Part shown: positions 27,924 to 37,388 of the stretch, in pieces
Layout: each line of letters opens with the position of its first letter
How positions within the stretch are numbered: the stretch's first letter is position 1
Source of the DNA: Bacteroidota bacterium
GTDB taxonomy: Bacteria; Bacteroidota; Bacteroidia; 2-12-FULL-35-15
Length of the DNA stretch: 64,000 nucleotides
Assembly: GCA_016707685.1 (NCBI GenBank)
Contig: JADJHE010000010.1
Coordinates: 1-64,000, forward strand
Direction: 5' to 3'
The notes under the pieces: generated by a model
The model's input: only the letters and a program-made list of their open reading frames with translations
Databases searched by the model: none
What the model was told of the DNA's origin: nothing
Position numbers and translations under genes: made by a program

Positions 27924-28605
27924 TTATAACTCTAAACTATAACCTATTCCTTTAATTGTTTTTATATACCTATCTCCTAGTTTTTCTCTTAATTTTCGAA
28001 TATGCACATCAATGGTTCTGTTTTTTGAGAAAATTTCGTAACCCCATACCTTTTCAGACAATTCTTTTCGTGTAAATACCTTTCGTGGCGACAAAAACAT
28101 CAAAGCCAACAATTCAAATTCTTTTCGAGGCAATACTATTTCATCTCCATCTTTAAAAACTAAATAACGTTCTCTGTCAATTATCAAGCCATTTTCATTA
28201 AAAACCAATGGTTCATTAGCAGTAATGTAACGCTTTAATAGAGCTTTTAAGTCTGCTTATTAATACCCTTGGTTTTGCCGGCTTCACAATATAATCATCG
28301 GCACCAGCATTAAACGCTGCAATTTGAGAGTAATCCTCATCACGTTGCGAATAAAACACTACCAAGGTGCCATTTAATTGAATGTGCTTTCTTAATTCAA
28401 TGCAAATATCAATTCCATCCAGTTCTGGCATCACCAAATCCAACAACACTAAATGTGGCTGCTCCTCCAATGCAATACGAATAGCATCTTTAGAATTAGA
28501 AGTACTAAAAACAATAAAATTTTCAGCTGTCAATGCCGACTCAATGGAAGCTAGTTGCTCTTTATCTGAATCAATTAATAAAATCTTAAACTTATTGTCT
28601 ACCAT
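27924..28605 (-). CDS. OmpR/PhoB-type response regulator (one frameshift)
   Basis: A REC domain (28605-28216) followed by a winged-helix DNA-binding domain (28208-27924). The frames meet at the T run 28244-28247 (+ strand); taking out one base joins SRLK to ALLKRYITANEPLVFNENG, giving about 226 residues. REC features: IDSDKEQ, phosphoacceptor aspartate in VLLDLVMPELDG, and GADDYIVKP. The DNA-binding part has RKEFELLALMF, VWGYEIFSKNRTIDVHI and IKTIKGIGYSL, typical of the OmpR class. No histidine kinase lies next to it, so its sensor is elsewhere. Confidence 0.93.
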
Positions 28606-28711
28606 TCTGTTTTAATATTGCGCTAAAGTATTTATAGACAAAGGCTTTTACATTAAGGTAAGATTAAATTTACTTTAGCATTTTTTAACATTCAGGTAAT
28701 ACACTAATAAG

Positions 28712-28719
28712 TATATTTG
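28712..28719 (+). promoter_or_regulatory. Candidate -7 element giving a near-leaderless transcript
   Basis: TATATTTG ends five bases before the ATG at 28725, so transcription would begin at or next to the start codon. Confidence 0.5.
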
Positions 28720-28724
28720 TAAAA

Positions 28725-29105
28725 ATGAACAATCGGCTAAAAAAGATAATTGGTGGAATTATGCTCTTTATGGGAATAATGATTCTTAGCAATATTATTT
28801 TTACCGCTGTTCAAAAATCTGCATCTTCGAATGACACAGCTCTAATGGAGTTAGAACTAGAAGAGGAAGAAGCAGAGGATTTAACTGAAAAAGGTATTAA
28901 ATCAAAAATTAAAGCACAACGCATATCCTTTCCAACAGATGATGATATCTGTCACCACTTTGATTTTAACAACCCTTATAGTGTTATAAAACACAAAAAA
29001 TTTCCAAAAATGCAAACGAGCTCTATCCTGAAAGGGTATGACAAGTTTGTCTATTGCCCTCGAGTTGTTAGCTTAGTATTTAGAAAAAAATTTGAGCACG
29101 TTTGA
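28725..29105 (+). CDS. Small membrane-anchored protein with an acidic segment
   Basis: A 126-residue protein. One N-terminal transmembrane helix (IIGGIMLFMGIMILSNIIF) is followed by a strongly acidic stretch (MELELEEEEAEDL) and then a mixed C-terminal part with DDDICHHFDFNNP and YDKFVYCPRVVSL. No family recognised. It precedes the SulP transporter by 56 bases on the same strand and could belong to the inorganic-carbon cluster, but this is unproven. Confidence 0.6.
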   Translation: MNNRLKKIIGGIMLFMGIMILSNIIFTAVQKSASSNDTALMELELEEEEAEDLTEKGIKSKIKAQRISFPTDDDICHHFDFNNPYSVIKHKKFPKMQTSSILKGYDKFVYCPRVVSLVFRKKFEHV

Positions 29106-29161
29106 AATACTTCAAGCGCTGACTGTTGTATTTATTATTTCTAACTATTAAACATTTTTTT

Positions 29162-30732
29162 ATGAATTCTGAATTAAACAAAGGCTTAACCTTTAAATTT
29201 ATTAAAAATGACTTGCCTGCTGGACTTGTTGTATTCCTAGTTGCACTCCCATTATGTTTGGGCATTGCATTAGCATCTGGGGCGCCCCTATTCTCTGGAA
29301 TTATTGCAGGGATTGTAGGCGGAACTATTGTGGCAATGACCAGTGGTTCGGCATTAAGTGTAAGCGGACCTGCTGCAGGCTTAACAGTTATTGTTCTAAA
29401 CGCCATTACCCAATTAGGAAGCTATGAAGTATTTTTACTTGCAGTGGTTTTAGCAGGACTAATTCAAATTGCACTTGGATTTTTAAAAGCTGGTATTATT
29501 GGCTATTATTTTCCATCTAGTGTCATAAAAGGATGTTAGCTGCTATTGGGACTGTCCTCATTTTAAAGCAACTTCCTCATGCTGTTGGTTATGATAAAGA
29601 CAACGAAGGCGATTTTGATTTTATTCAGGCCGATGGCCAAAATACATTTTCAGAAATATTAAATTCATTCAACCACATACATCCTGGAGCCGTTATTATT
29701 GCAGCGATTTCACTATTCATATTAATTATGTGGGAACGTCCATTTTTAAAGAAATATACTTTTTTTAAAATCGTTCCTGGTGCACTTTTAGTTGTAATAC
29801 TTGGGATAGTAATCAATGAGTGGTTCAAAGCAAGTAACCCTTCATTGTATTTATCTGGCGAAAAATTGGTTCAGTTACCAGTTGCTACATCTGCAAATGA
29901 ATTCATTGGACAATTTACATTACCTGATTTTTCTGCATTTGGAAACTATCATGTGTATGTAGTAGCGATAACAATAGCAATTATTGCAAGTCTTGAATCC
30001 TTACTAAGTGTTGAAGCTGCAGATAAACTTGACCCATACAAACGAAATACACCTACCAATCGCGAATTAAAAGCGCAAGGATTAGGGAATATGGTTTCAG
30101 GCCTAATCGGAGGATTGCCATTAACTGCAGTTATTGTTAGAAGCTCTGCAAACATCAATTCAGGTGGCAAAACAAAATTGTCTGCGGTTTTTCATGGTAT
30201 CTTTTTATTACTAAGTGTTATTGGCTTAGCATCGGTTTTAAACAAAATACCGCTAGCATGTCTTGCAGCATTGTTATTAACGGTAGGTTATAAACTTGCA
30301 AAAGTTTCGTTATTCAAATCGATGTTCAAGCTTGGCTGGGATCAATTTTTACCTTTTGTAGTTACAGTAATTGCAATACAATTTTCCGATTTATTAAAAG
30401 GAATTGGAATTGGAATGGCGATATCTGTATTCTTCATTTTAAGAAACAACTACAAACGTTCTTATTTTTTCCACAAAGAAACACATAAAGAAGGTGATAT
30501 AATAACAATAACATTGGCAGAAGACGTAACCTTTTTAAATAAAGGAAGCATCATGCAAACATTGACCCATCTTCCTGAAAATACAACTGTTGTAATAGAT
30601 GGAAGTAAATCACATAATATTGACTTAGATGTTCTAGAAATCATTCATGATTTTAAAAATACGGCAGAATTAAAAAATATAAACTTAGAGCTAAAAAACA
30701 TTCCTGAATTTTTAGGAGTTGCTGGCCATTAA
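29162..30732 (+). CDS. SulP-family anion (probably bicarbonate) transporter with STAS domain (one frameshift)
   Basis: A multi-pass transporter of the SLC26/SulP family, about 523 residues after correcting one missing base near 29533, which joins SSVIKG to MLAAIGTVLIL. The start MNSELNKGLTF at 29162 is chosen over an upstream in-frame ATG. SulP hallmarks include DLPAGLVVFLVALPLCLGIALASG, SGPAAGLTVIV and LESLLSVEAADKLDP, and the C-terminal STAS part has KNINLELKNIPEF. Members carry sulfate or bicarbonate. A carbonic anhydrase starts 16 bases later and DabAB follows, so bicarbonate is the likely substrate. Inner membrane. Confidence 0.88.
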
Positions 30733-30748
30733 AAAACATATAAATAAC

Positions 30749-31426
30749 ATGAAAGCACATACATCAGAATCACAAGCAACAATAACCCCTTCAAGAGCAT
30801 TAGAAATTTTAAAAGAAGGCAATATGCGCTTTGTCAATAATTTAAAAGCAAATCGCAATCTCCTTCAACAAGCAAATGATACAAGAGATGGACAATGGCC
30901 CTTTGCAGTAATTTTAAGTTGCATAGATAGTAGAACTTCAGCTGAACTAATTTTCGACCAAGGTTTAGGTGATGTATTCTCAATTCGAATCGCTGGAAAC
31001 ATTGTAAATACAGACATAATAGGCAGCATTGAATTTGCATGCAAAGTAGCTGGTTCAAAGTTAATTGTAGTGATGGGACATACGCAATGTGGAGCAATCA
31101 AAGGAGCTTGTAACCATGTAGAAATGGGGAATTTAACCGAACTATTATCAAAAATACAACCTGCTATTTATCAAGAAAGAACAATTACTGATCCTGAAAA
31201 AAGGAATGCTAAAAACGAAGTGTTTGTTGAAAATGTTACAACACTGAATGTTAAGCGTTCTGTAAAAACTATTATTGATCGTAGTTATATTTTAGAACAA
31301 ATGATTGAAAACGGTGAAATTGCAATTATTGGCGCTAAACATGATTTAGACACTGGTATTGTAGAATTTTATGATGAAACAATGATTAGCAATAAATCAG
31401 AAGTAAAAGCACAAATGAGTTATTAG
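30749..31426 (+). CDS. Beta-class carbonic anhydrase (first of two)
   Basis: Interconverts CO2 and bicarbonate. I prefer the ATG at 30749 (MKAHTSESQ), because the longer version overlaps the transporter. 225 residues. Zinc ligands are Cys58, Asp60/Arg62 dyad (CIDSRT), His111 and Cys114 (GHTQCGA). Sequence is clearly different from the second beta-CA at 36708. It lies between SulP and DabA in the same orientation. No signal peptide, so cytoplasmic. Confidence 0.94.
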   Translation: MKAHTSESQATITPSRALEILKEGNMRFVNNLKANRNLLQQANDTRDGQWPFAVILSCIDSRTSAELIFDQGLGDVFSIRIAGNIVNTDIIGSIEFACKVAGSKLIVVMGHTQCGAIKGACNHVEMGNLTELLSKIQPAIYQERTITDPEKRNAKNEVFVENVTTLNVKRSVKTIIDRSYILEQMIENGEIAIIGAKHDLDTGIVEFYDETMISNKSEVKAQMSY

Positions 31427-31445
31427 TACGAAAACCAAGAATAAA

Positions 31446-34022
31446 ATGCGTATAATGGAGAAAATGGAAAAAGGATTTATATATGGTGAAAATACTTCAT
31501 ATAATGAACAGCATGTGTTGCATGAACTAAAACACTATTTGCCTTCTCAAACACCACTAAAAGATTTTATCCATCACAATTCATTACATGCATTTCAAAA
31601 TCAAAAGTTTTACGATGCACTATTTAATGCGTCTACTATTTTCGGTTATCAAGTAACGCTTGAATTAAAAGACTTCAGGAAACTTTATCAAATTGGACGA
31701 ATAAACACGAACGTTTTAGATCGAATTATTATTGATAAAAAAGGAGTAGAAGAGCTAGCTACTTGGAAGAATAATTTATTAAATAAGAGTTATAACGAAT
31801 CCAAAAATGCAAGAGTAGGTTCCTTGAGAACAAATTGGAAAACCCACTACAATATCGATCTTGATACTAAAGTTCAACCCTTACTCTTTCGAATTTTAAC
31901 AAGTTATTTCGATCAAGGAATTTCCTTATGGAATTTCCCGATTGATAAAAAGGGTTTTTTACCATCCATAAAGGCATTAGAAAAAAATAGCTTCTCGAGT
32001 ATTTTTAAAAACAAAAGAGCAAAAGAACTACTCTATTCAGAACGTTTGCAAATTAAAGGCCTTTTAAAAATCATTGTTGGTGATGAGCGGTACTTTGAAC
32101 AATATCTTTTTGACCAACAATTTAGTCATAGAGGTTGGTCTGGAATGGTAGCAACTATTGAAGCGCAACCCAAAACATTATTAGACGAACGAAACATTTC
32201 ATTGCAAGAATTAATTATTTTAGAATTATTACTTGAGATAGATGCATTAGATAGTCGCTTAGGTGCTAAATGGAAGCCTCTTTCAGAAATAACTAAAGTA
32301 GAACCTGTAAATTTATTTAAACCATATGAAAATACAGAGCTAAATGAAGTATTTAAACTATGGCAAGATGCTTTTGAATGGAGTTATTACGATGAAGTTT
32401 TATCAGGAATAAGTTACGATAAAAAAAAGCCGACTAGCACGAAAACACAAACTAGTTTCCAAGCACTTTTTTGTATTGATGAACGCGAATGTTCCTTAAG
32501 AAGACATATAGAACATATTGATTCAAATTGCGAAACATTAGGGACACCTGGCTTTTTTGGTGTAGAATTTTTCTTTCAACCTCAAGATGGCAAGTTTTAT
32601 GATAAACTGTGCCCTGCTCCTGTCACACCCAACTATTTAATAAAAGAGTACGATGTTCAAGAAAAGCGCAAACACGAACTTTTATATACAAATAATACAC
32701 ACAAACTAATTCCTGGATTAATTAGCTCATTTACACTTGGAATTTGGTCAGGAATACAACTCCTATTAACCGTATTCCGACCTAAAATGAGCCCAGCAAT
32801 TTCAAATGCTTTTGCTCACATGCACAAAAGTTCAAAATTAACAATTGAGAACAAACATGTAGATGATAAAGAAAATGGATTGCAAATTGGCTATACTATT
32901 GAGGAAATGACCAACAGAGTTGAGGGTCAACTAAGAGGAATTGGACTTACTAAAAATTTTGCTCCACTCATCTATTCTATCGCACATGGATCAAGCAGCG
33001 CCAACAATCCACACCATGGAGCACATGACTGTGGAGCGTGTAGTGGTCGCCCAGGCTCTGTGAATGCCCGAGTGTTTTCATTCATGGCAAATCATCCAAA
33101 AGTTAGAACAGTGCTTAATGAGCGAGGAATAACAATTCCAAATGAAACACAATTTATTGGCGGACTTCACGATACTGCTGCAGATGAGATTGAATATTAT
33201 GATGAAGAAATTTTAAATGTAGAAAACAAAAAACTACATCAATTAAACAAACTTGCATTCGAAAAAGCATTGGATTTAAATGCAAAAGAACGCACACGTA
33301 GATTTGCTTCTATCGATACGAAACAGTCATTGACTAAAACAAGAGAAGCTATCAAAGATAGATCCGTGACATTATTTGAACCGCGACCAGAATTAGGGCA
33401 TGGAACAAACACTTTATGTATTGTAGGACAAAGAGAATTAACTAAAGGATTGTTTCTTGACAGAAGAGCCTTTTTAAATTCATATGATTATAAAACAGAC
33501 CCAGAAGGAAAACTGCTTATAGGCATAATGAAACCCTTGGGCCCTGTATGTGGAGGCATCAATTTAGAGTATTATTTTTCAAGAGTTGATAATCATAAAT
33601 TGGGAGCCGGAACTAAATTACCACATAATGTAATGGGGCTAATTGGAGTTGCCAACAGTTGTGATGGTGATTTACGACCAGGATTACCCGTTCAAATGAT
33701 TGAAGTGCACGATCCTGTAAGATTATTAATTATAGTAGAACATTTCCCTGGAATTGTATTGAACACAATCCAAAGTACACCAGAAATGTATGAATGGTTT
33801 ATAAATGAATGGGTACATCTCATTGCTATTGATCCAGAAACTAACAAGTTTCACTATTTCAAGAATGGAACATTTGAAGAGTACATTCCAATAGAAAAGA
33901 AAATTAATAAAATCAGCGATTTTACTTCTTTTATTGAATCAACAAAAAAAATGGACAGCAATTACATTGTTGATGCTACACAAGAAAATTTACCAATTTA
34001 TTCATTAGAAATTAAGCAATAA
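31446..34022 (+). CDS. dabA: DabA subunit of the energy-coupled inorganic carbon transporter (DUF2309)
   Basis: 858 residues. DabA is a cytoplasmic protein related to beta-carbonic anhydrases that works with the membrane partner DabB to trap CO2 as bicarbonate. The zinc ligands are all present: Cys343 and Asp345 in FCIDEREC, His514 in SIAHGSSSANNPHHG, and Cys529 in HDCGACSGR, with the spacing of characterised DabA proteins (Cys-x-Asp, then about 170 residues, then His-14-Cys). The N-terminal PLKDFIHHNSLHAFQ block is typical of DUF2309. Three bases separate it from dabB. Confidence 0.95.
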   Translation: MRIMEKMEKGFIYGENTSYNEQHVLHELKHYLPSQTPLKDFIHHNSLHAFQNQKFYDALFNASTIFGYQVTLELKDFRKLYQIGRINTNVLDRIIIDKKGVEELATWKNNLLNKSYNESKNARVGSLRTNWKTHYNIDLDTKVQPLLFRILTSYFDQGISLWNFPIDKKGFLPSIKALEKNSFSSIFKNKRAKELLYSERLQIKGLLKIIVGDERYFEQYLFDQQFSHRGWSGMVATIEAQPKTLLDERNISLQELIILELLLEIDALDSRLGAKWKPLSEITKVEPVNLFKPYENTELNEVFKLWQDAFEWSYYDEVLSGISYDKKKPTSTKTQTSFQALFCIDERECSLRRHIEHIDSNCETLGTPGFFGVEFFFQPQDGKFYDKLCPAPVTPNYLIKEYDVQEKRKHELLYTNNTHKLIPGLISSFTLGIWSGIQLLLTVFRPKMSPAISNAFAHMHKSSKLTIENKHVDDKENGLQIGYTIEEMTNRVEGQLRGIGLTKNFAPLIYSIAHGSSSANNPHHGAHDCGACSGRPGSVNARVFSFMANHPKVRTVLNERGITIPNETQFIGGLHDTAADEIEYYDEEILNVENKKLHQLNKLAFEKALDLNAKERTRRFASIDTKQSLTKTREAIKDRSVTLFEPRPELGHGTNTLCIVGQRELTKGLFLDRRAFLNSYDYKTDPEGKLLIGIMKPLGPVCGGINLEYYFSRVDNHKLGAGTKLPHNVMGLIGVANSCDGDLRPGLPVQMIEVHDPVRLLIIVEHFPGIVLNTIQSTPEMYEWFINEWVHLIAIDPETNKFHYFKNGTFEEYIPIEKKINKISDFTSFIESTKKMDSNYIVDATQENLPIYSLEIKQ

Positions 34023-34025
34023 ACA

Positions 34026-35897
34026 ATGGCAAACATCTTACAATTTTTCATTTGGATACCATTTATAGGGTTTGTATTAAGTTTATTATTTAATAAAAGA
34101 AATGAAATAGGAATTTCAGGAGTGGCAATTGCTGCTACATTTTCGAACTTATTATTAACAATTATTTTTTCTGTATTATGGCTAATAAATAGCTCTCCAA
34201 TTTTAAACATAAAACATGTTGTTTTATTTCAAACAGAAGACATTGAAATATTTATTGATTATTTTTTCGACAAAACAAGCCTCGTTTTTTTACTTGTAGG
34301 AAATTTTATTTCATTCATTGTAATCATTTTTAGCAAATACTACTTGCATCGCGAAGAAGGATTTAAACGTTTTTTTAATGTGACATTGCTATTCATTTTC
34401 AGCTACAACATTGTTATTTTAGCAGGAAATTTTGAAACACTATTTATTGGTTGGGAAATACTTGGAATCTGTTCTTTTCTATTGATTGCATTTTATCGAG
34501 ATCGATACTTACCAGTAAAAAACAGTTTAAAAGTAATTTCAATTTACCGCTTGGGTGATGTTTGCTTAATTCTAGCAATGTGGATGAGTCATCATTTATG
34601 GCATGAAAACATAACCTTCATTCAGCTAAATGACTATAATTTAGTACAAGCACATTTAGTAGAACACAATTGGTATGGATTCTTCATCGCTCTAATGATT
34701 CTGATTGCAGCATCAGCAAAGTCGGCACAACTTCCTTTTTCAACATGGTTACCAAGAGCAATGGAAGGCCCTACTACTTCCAGCGCTATTTTTTATGGTT
34801 CGCTCTCAGTCCATTTAGGAGTATTTATTTTAATACGAACCTACCCCTACTGGGAAAGTATTCTAACAATAAAATCAATAATAATTGGAATAGGTTTATT
34901 AACAGCTATTATTGCTACGGGAATTGCTCGAGTACAATCTTCTGTTAAAACCCAAATAGCGTATTCATCAATTGCTCAAATAGGTCTAATTTTTATTGAA
35001 ATTGCACTTGGATTTCATTTTTTAGCATTATTACATTTTGCGGGAAATGCATTTTTAAGGACCTATCAATTGCTTGTTTCCCCTTCTGTATTAAGCTATT
35101 TAATACACGATATGTTTTTTAGCTTTATTCCCAAAAAAACAAAAGAAACTAGTCCATTTATTACCAAACTCAAAAACACATTTTATTTATTATCATTAAA
35201 AGAATGGAATTTAGATCGTTTTCATTACAATGTTTTCTGGAACCCAATAAAATGGATTGGACGTCACTTAAATATATTATCTAATAAAGCGGCAGTTATA
35301 ATACTGTCTATCGTATTTGCTATTGGACTTTATTCGTTTTATTTTCAGGAAAATGTACCACAATCAATTTTAGAGCTACTTCCATTCATTTATTCATTTG
35401 GCGGATTACTATTAATTATAAAAGCATTTGCAGAGAGAGGCGATGCAATGTGGGCTTGGTTTTTTGTGATAGGTGGACAAATGTATATTGCATTATCAAT
35501 TGCATTATTAAATGAAAACTTTGGTCACAATCACATTCTATTGTATTTAAGTGGCTCATTAGTATCGGTATTGATTGGCTATATGAGCTTAAAAAGAATC
35601 AAAGCAATCGACAATAATATTCAACTTAATCAATTTCATGGATACATCTACGAGCATCCAAAAACTGCATTTATATTTCTATTAGCATGTTTAGGCTTTG
35701 TTGGATTGCCTTTTACACCGACATTTATCGGGATAGACATTCTGTTTAGCCATATTCATAAGCATGAAGAACTGCTAATCATATCTACTTCTCTAAGTTT
35801 AGCATTAATCGAAATTTCTATTTTAAGAATATATGCACGTGTGTTTTTAGGCCCACATAAAAAAGCATATCATGCAACAGCATATAGATCTTCTTAA
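34026..35897 (+). CDS. dabB: DabB subunit, proton-conducting NuoL/MrpA-like membrane protein
   Basis: A 623-residue, multi-helix membrane protein homologous to complex I antiporter subunits. Key features: FIGWEILGICSFLLIAFYRD, the lysine-bearing SAKSAQLPFSTWLPRAMEGP and SSAIFYGSLSVHLG. DabB couples proton flow to CO2 capture by DabA, encoded three bases upstream. It appears longer than usual, with about 200 extra C-terminal residues that include a further membrane stretch (FIFLLACLGFVGLPFTPTF). No other complex I genes are near, supporting DabB over NuoL. Confidence 0.93.
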   Translation: MANILQFFIWIPFIGFVLSLLFNKRNEIGISGVAIAATFSNLLLTIIFSVLWLINSSPILNIKHVVLFQTEDIEIFIDYFFDKTSLVFLLVGNFISFIVIIFSKYYLHREEGFKRFFNVTLLFIFSYNIVILAGNFETLFIGWEILGICSFLLIAFYRDRYLPVKNSLKVISIYRLGDVCLILAMWMSHHLWHENITFIQLNDYNLVQAHLVEHNWYGFFIALMILIAASAKSAQLPFSTWLPRAMEGPTTSSAIFYGSLSVHLGVFILIRTYPYWESILTIKSIIIGIGLLTAIIATGIARVQSSVKTQIAYSSIAQIGLIFIEIALGFHFLALLHFAGNAFLRTYQLLVSPSVLSYLIHDMFFSFIPKKTKETSPFITKLKNTFYLLSLKEWNLDRFHYNVFWNPIKWIGRHLNILSNKAAVIILSIVFAIGLYSFYFQENVPQSILELLPFIYSFGGLLLIIKAFAERGDAMWAWFFVIGGQMYIALSIALLNENFGHNHILLYLSGSLVSVLIGYMSLKRIKAIDNNIQLNQFHGYIYEHPKTAFIFLLACLGFVGLPFTPTFIGIDILFSHIHKHEELLIISTSLSLALIEISILRIYARVFLGPHKKAYHATAYRSS

Positions 35898-35905
35898 TCA
35901 CATCC

Positions 35906-36616
35906 ATGTGTAGTATGAAATTAAAAACGTTTTTAATAGTTTTAACAATAGCTTATTTTTCGAATACCCTCTATCCTCAACAGCAATCTTCTTCTATAGG
36001 GAATTGGGGTATGATATTCAACCAAACTAAACTTCATAATAAGTGGAGTTTACACAATGAAGTTCAATTCAGGAGCTATACAGTAAATCCAAATACAGAA
36101 CAACTATTGCTTCGAGTTGGTGTAAATTTTCATCCATCAAAAAATGTAATGCTAACTGCAGGATATGGTTGGATTACAAATTATAAGAACGATGAAGGGA
36201 TAATAAAAAATCAATTGGTGGACGAACAAAGATTATGGCAACAATTAAGTCTAAAAGATTCGTACGGAAGATTTTTTATTGAGCATCGTTATCGAATGGA
36301 AGAAAGATGGATTACAAATAATCTAAATTCAGAATATAAAAATCGGATTCGGTATTTACTGCGCTTATCGATTCCGATAAACAATAAACAGATTTCCAAA
36401 AACACAATCTTTTTTACTGCATATGACGAATTATTTGTCAATTTGACCACCCAACCTTTCGATAGAAATCGCTTATATGGTGCACTAGCATTTCAATTCA
36501 ATGATTTAACAAACCTTCAAATTGGTTATTTGGCCCAAACGGTTAGCACAACAACCAAGCACTATCTGCAACTTGCATTGAACTATAATTTAGATTTTAG
36601 GCAAAAGAGTGAATAA
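35906..36616 (+). CDS. DUF2490 outer-membrane beta-barrel-like protein
   Basis: Up to 236 residues; the real start is likely the ATG at 35915 (MKLKTFLIVLTIAYFSNTL, a signal peptide). The mature part has the DUF2490 pattern: GNWGMIFNQTKLHNKWSLHNEVQFRSY, then alternating strands and FIEHRYRMEERWI, ending in a strand terminating with a charged residue. DUF2490 proteins are predicted porin-like barrels. It begins eight bases after dabB and precedes the second carbonic anhydrase, so it may pass bicarbonate or CO2 across the outer membrane, but no member has a proven role that I know of. Confidence 0.8.
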   Translation: MCSMKLKTFLIVLTIAYFSNTLYPQQQSSSIGNWGMIFNQTKLHNKWSLHNEVQFRSYTVNPNTEQLLLRVGVNFHPSKNVMLTAGYGWITNYKNDEGIIKNQLVDEQRLWQQLSLKDSYGRFFIEHRYRMEERWITNNLNSEYKNRIRYLLRLSIPINNKQISKNTIFFTAYDELFVNLTTQPFDRNRLYGALAFQFNDLTNLQIGYLAQTVSTTTKHYLQLALNYNLDFRQKSE

Positions 36617-36707
36617 TCTTAAACGACAGACTAATAGGCAAAAAATTGTATAAGAAACTGAAAAATACAAAAATTATATGCTAACTTTAAACATATAAAA
36701 TAGCATT

Positions 36708-37340
36708 ATGAAAGACAGTTATAAAAGAATTTTAGAAGGCAATAAAAATTGGTCGGAGAAAAAACTTAAAGAAGATCCTGATTACTTTAAAGGACTAACT
36801 CTTGGACAAAATCCAGAATATTTGTGGATTGGTTGTTCTGATAGTAGAGTTCCTGCAAATGAAATTACAGGAACTAAATCAGGAGAAATTTTTGTCCATA
36901 GAAACATTGCAAATGTTGTAGTTCATACTGATATGAACTTATTAAGTGTTGTGTATTATGCCGTTGAAGTATTGCATATTAAACACATAATTGTTTGTGG
37001 GCACTATGGCTGTGGTGGAGTAATTGCAGCAATGAATAACAAGGACAATGGTTTTGTAAACAATTGGCTAAGGAATATTAAAGAAGTATACGAAAGGAAC
37101 CGAATTGAATTAGAATCAATCACCGACTTAAAAGAACGTGAAAACCGATTGGTTGAATTAAACGTAATTGCTCAAGTATGTAATCTTGGAAAAACACGAA
37201 TCGTGCAACAAGCATGGAAACGAAAACAATTGCAAGTACATGGTTGGGTGTATGGATTTAATAATGGCTTAATTAAGGATCTAAATGTAATGATGGATGA
37301 AATTACAGACCTTGAACCTATTTTTAGATACGATTTATAA
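36708..37340 (+). CDS. Beta-class carbonic anhydrase (second of two)
   Basis: A 210-residue beta-CA of the Can/CynT type. Ligands Cys43 and the Asp45-Arg47 dyad (WIGCSDSRVPANEI), His99 and Cys102 (CGHYGCGGV). The C-terminal HGWVYGFNNGLIKDL is typical. It closes the inorganic-carbon cluster and ends at a strong hairpin. No signal peptide, so cytoplasmic. A gap of 91 bases separates it from the DUF2490 gene, so it may have its own promoter. Confidence 0.96.
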   Translation: MKDSYKRILEGNKNWSEKKLKEDPDYFKGLTLGQNPEYLWIGCSDSRVPANEITGTKSGEIFVHRNIANVVVHTDMNLLSVVYYAVEVLHIKHIIVCGHYGCGGVIAAMNNKDNGFVNNWLRNIKEVYERNRIELESITDLKERENRLVELNVIAQVCNLGKTRIVQQAWKRKQLQVHGWVYGFNNGLIKDLNVMMDEITDLEPIFRYDL

Positions 37341-37377
37341 AAGAAAAAAGAGCTGATAATTATCAGCTCTTTTTCTT
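37341..37377. terminator. Bidirectional terminator after the carbonic anhydrase cluster
   Basis: Perfect palindromic stem with arms AAAAAGAGCTGATAA/TTATCAGCTCTTTTT and flanking A/T runs, between convergent genes. Confidence 0.9.
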
Positions 37378-37388
37378 TTATTGTTAAA

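Noticed and set aside
28725..29105. Leader peptide or toxin for the carbon cluster
   Set aside because: It is 126 residues with an ordinary membrane anchor, and no regulatory structure is visible.
30719..30749. Longer start of the carbonic anhydrase
   Set aside because: It would overlap the transporter end; the ATG at 30749 gives the normal N-terminus.
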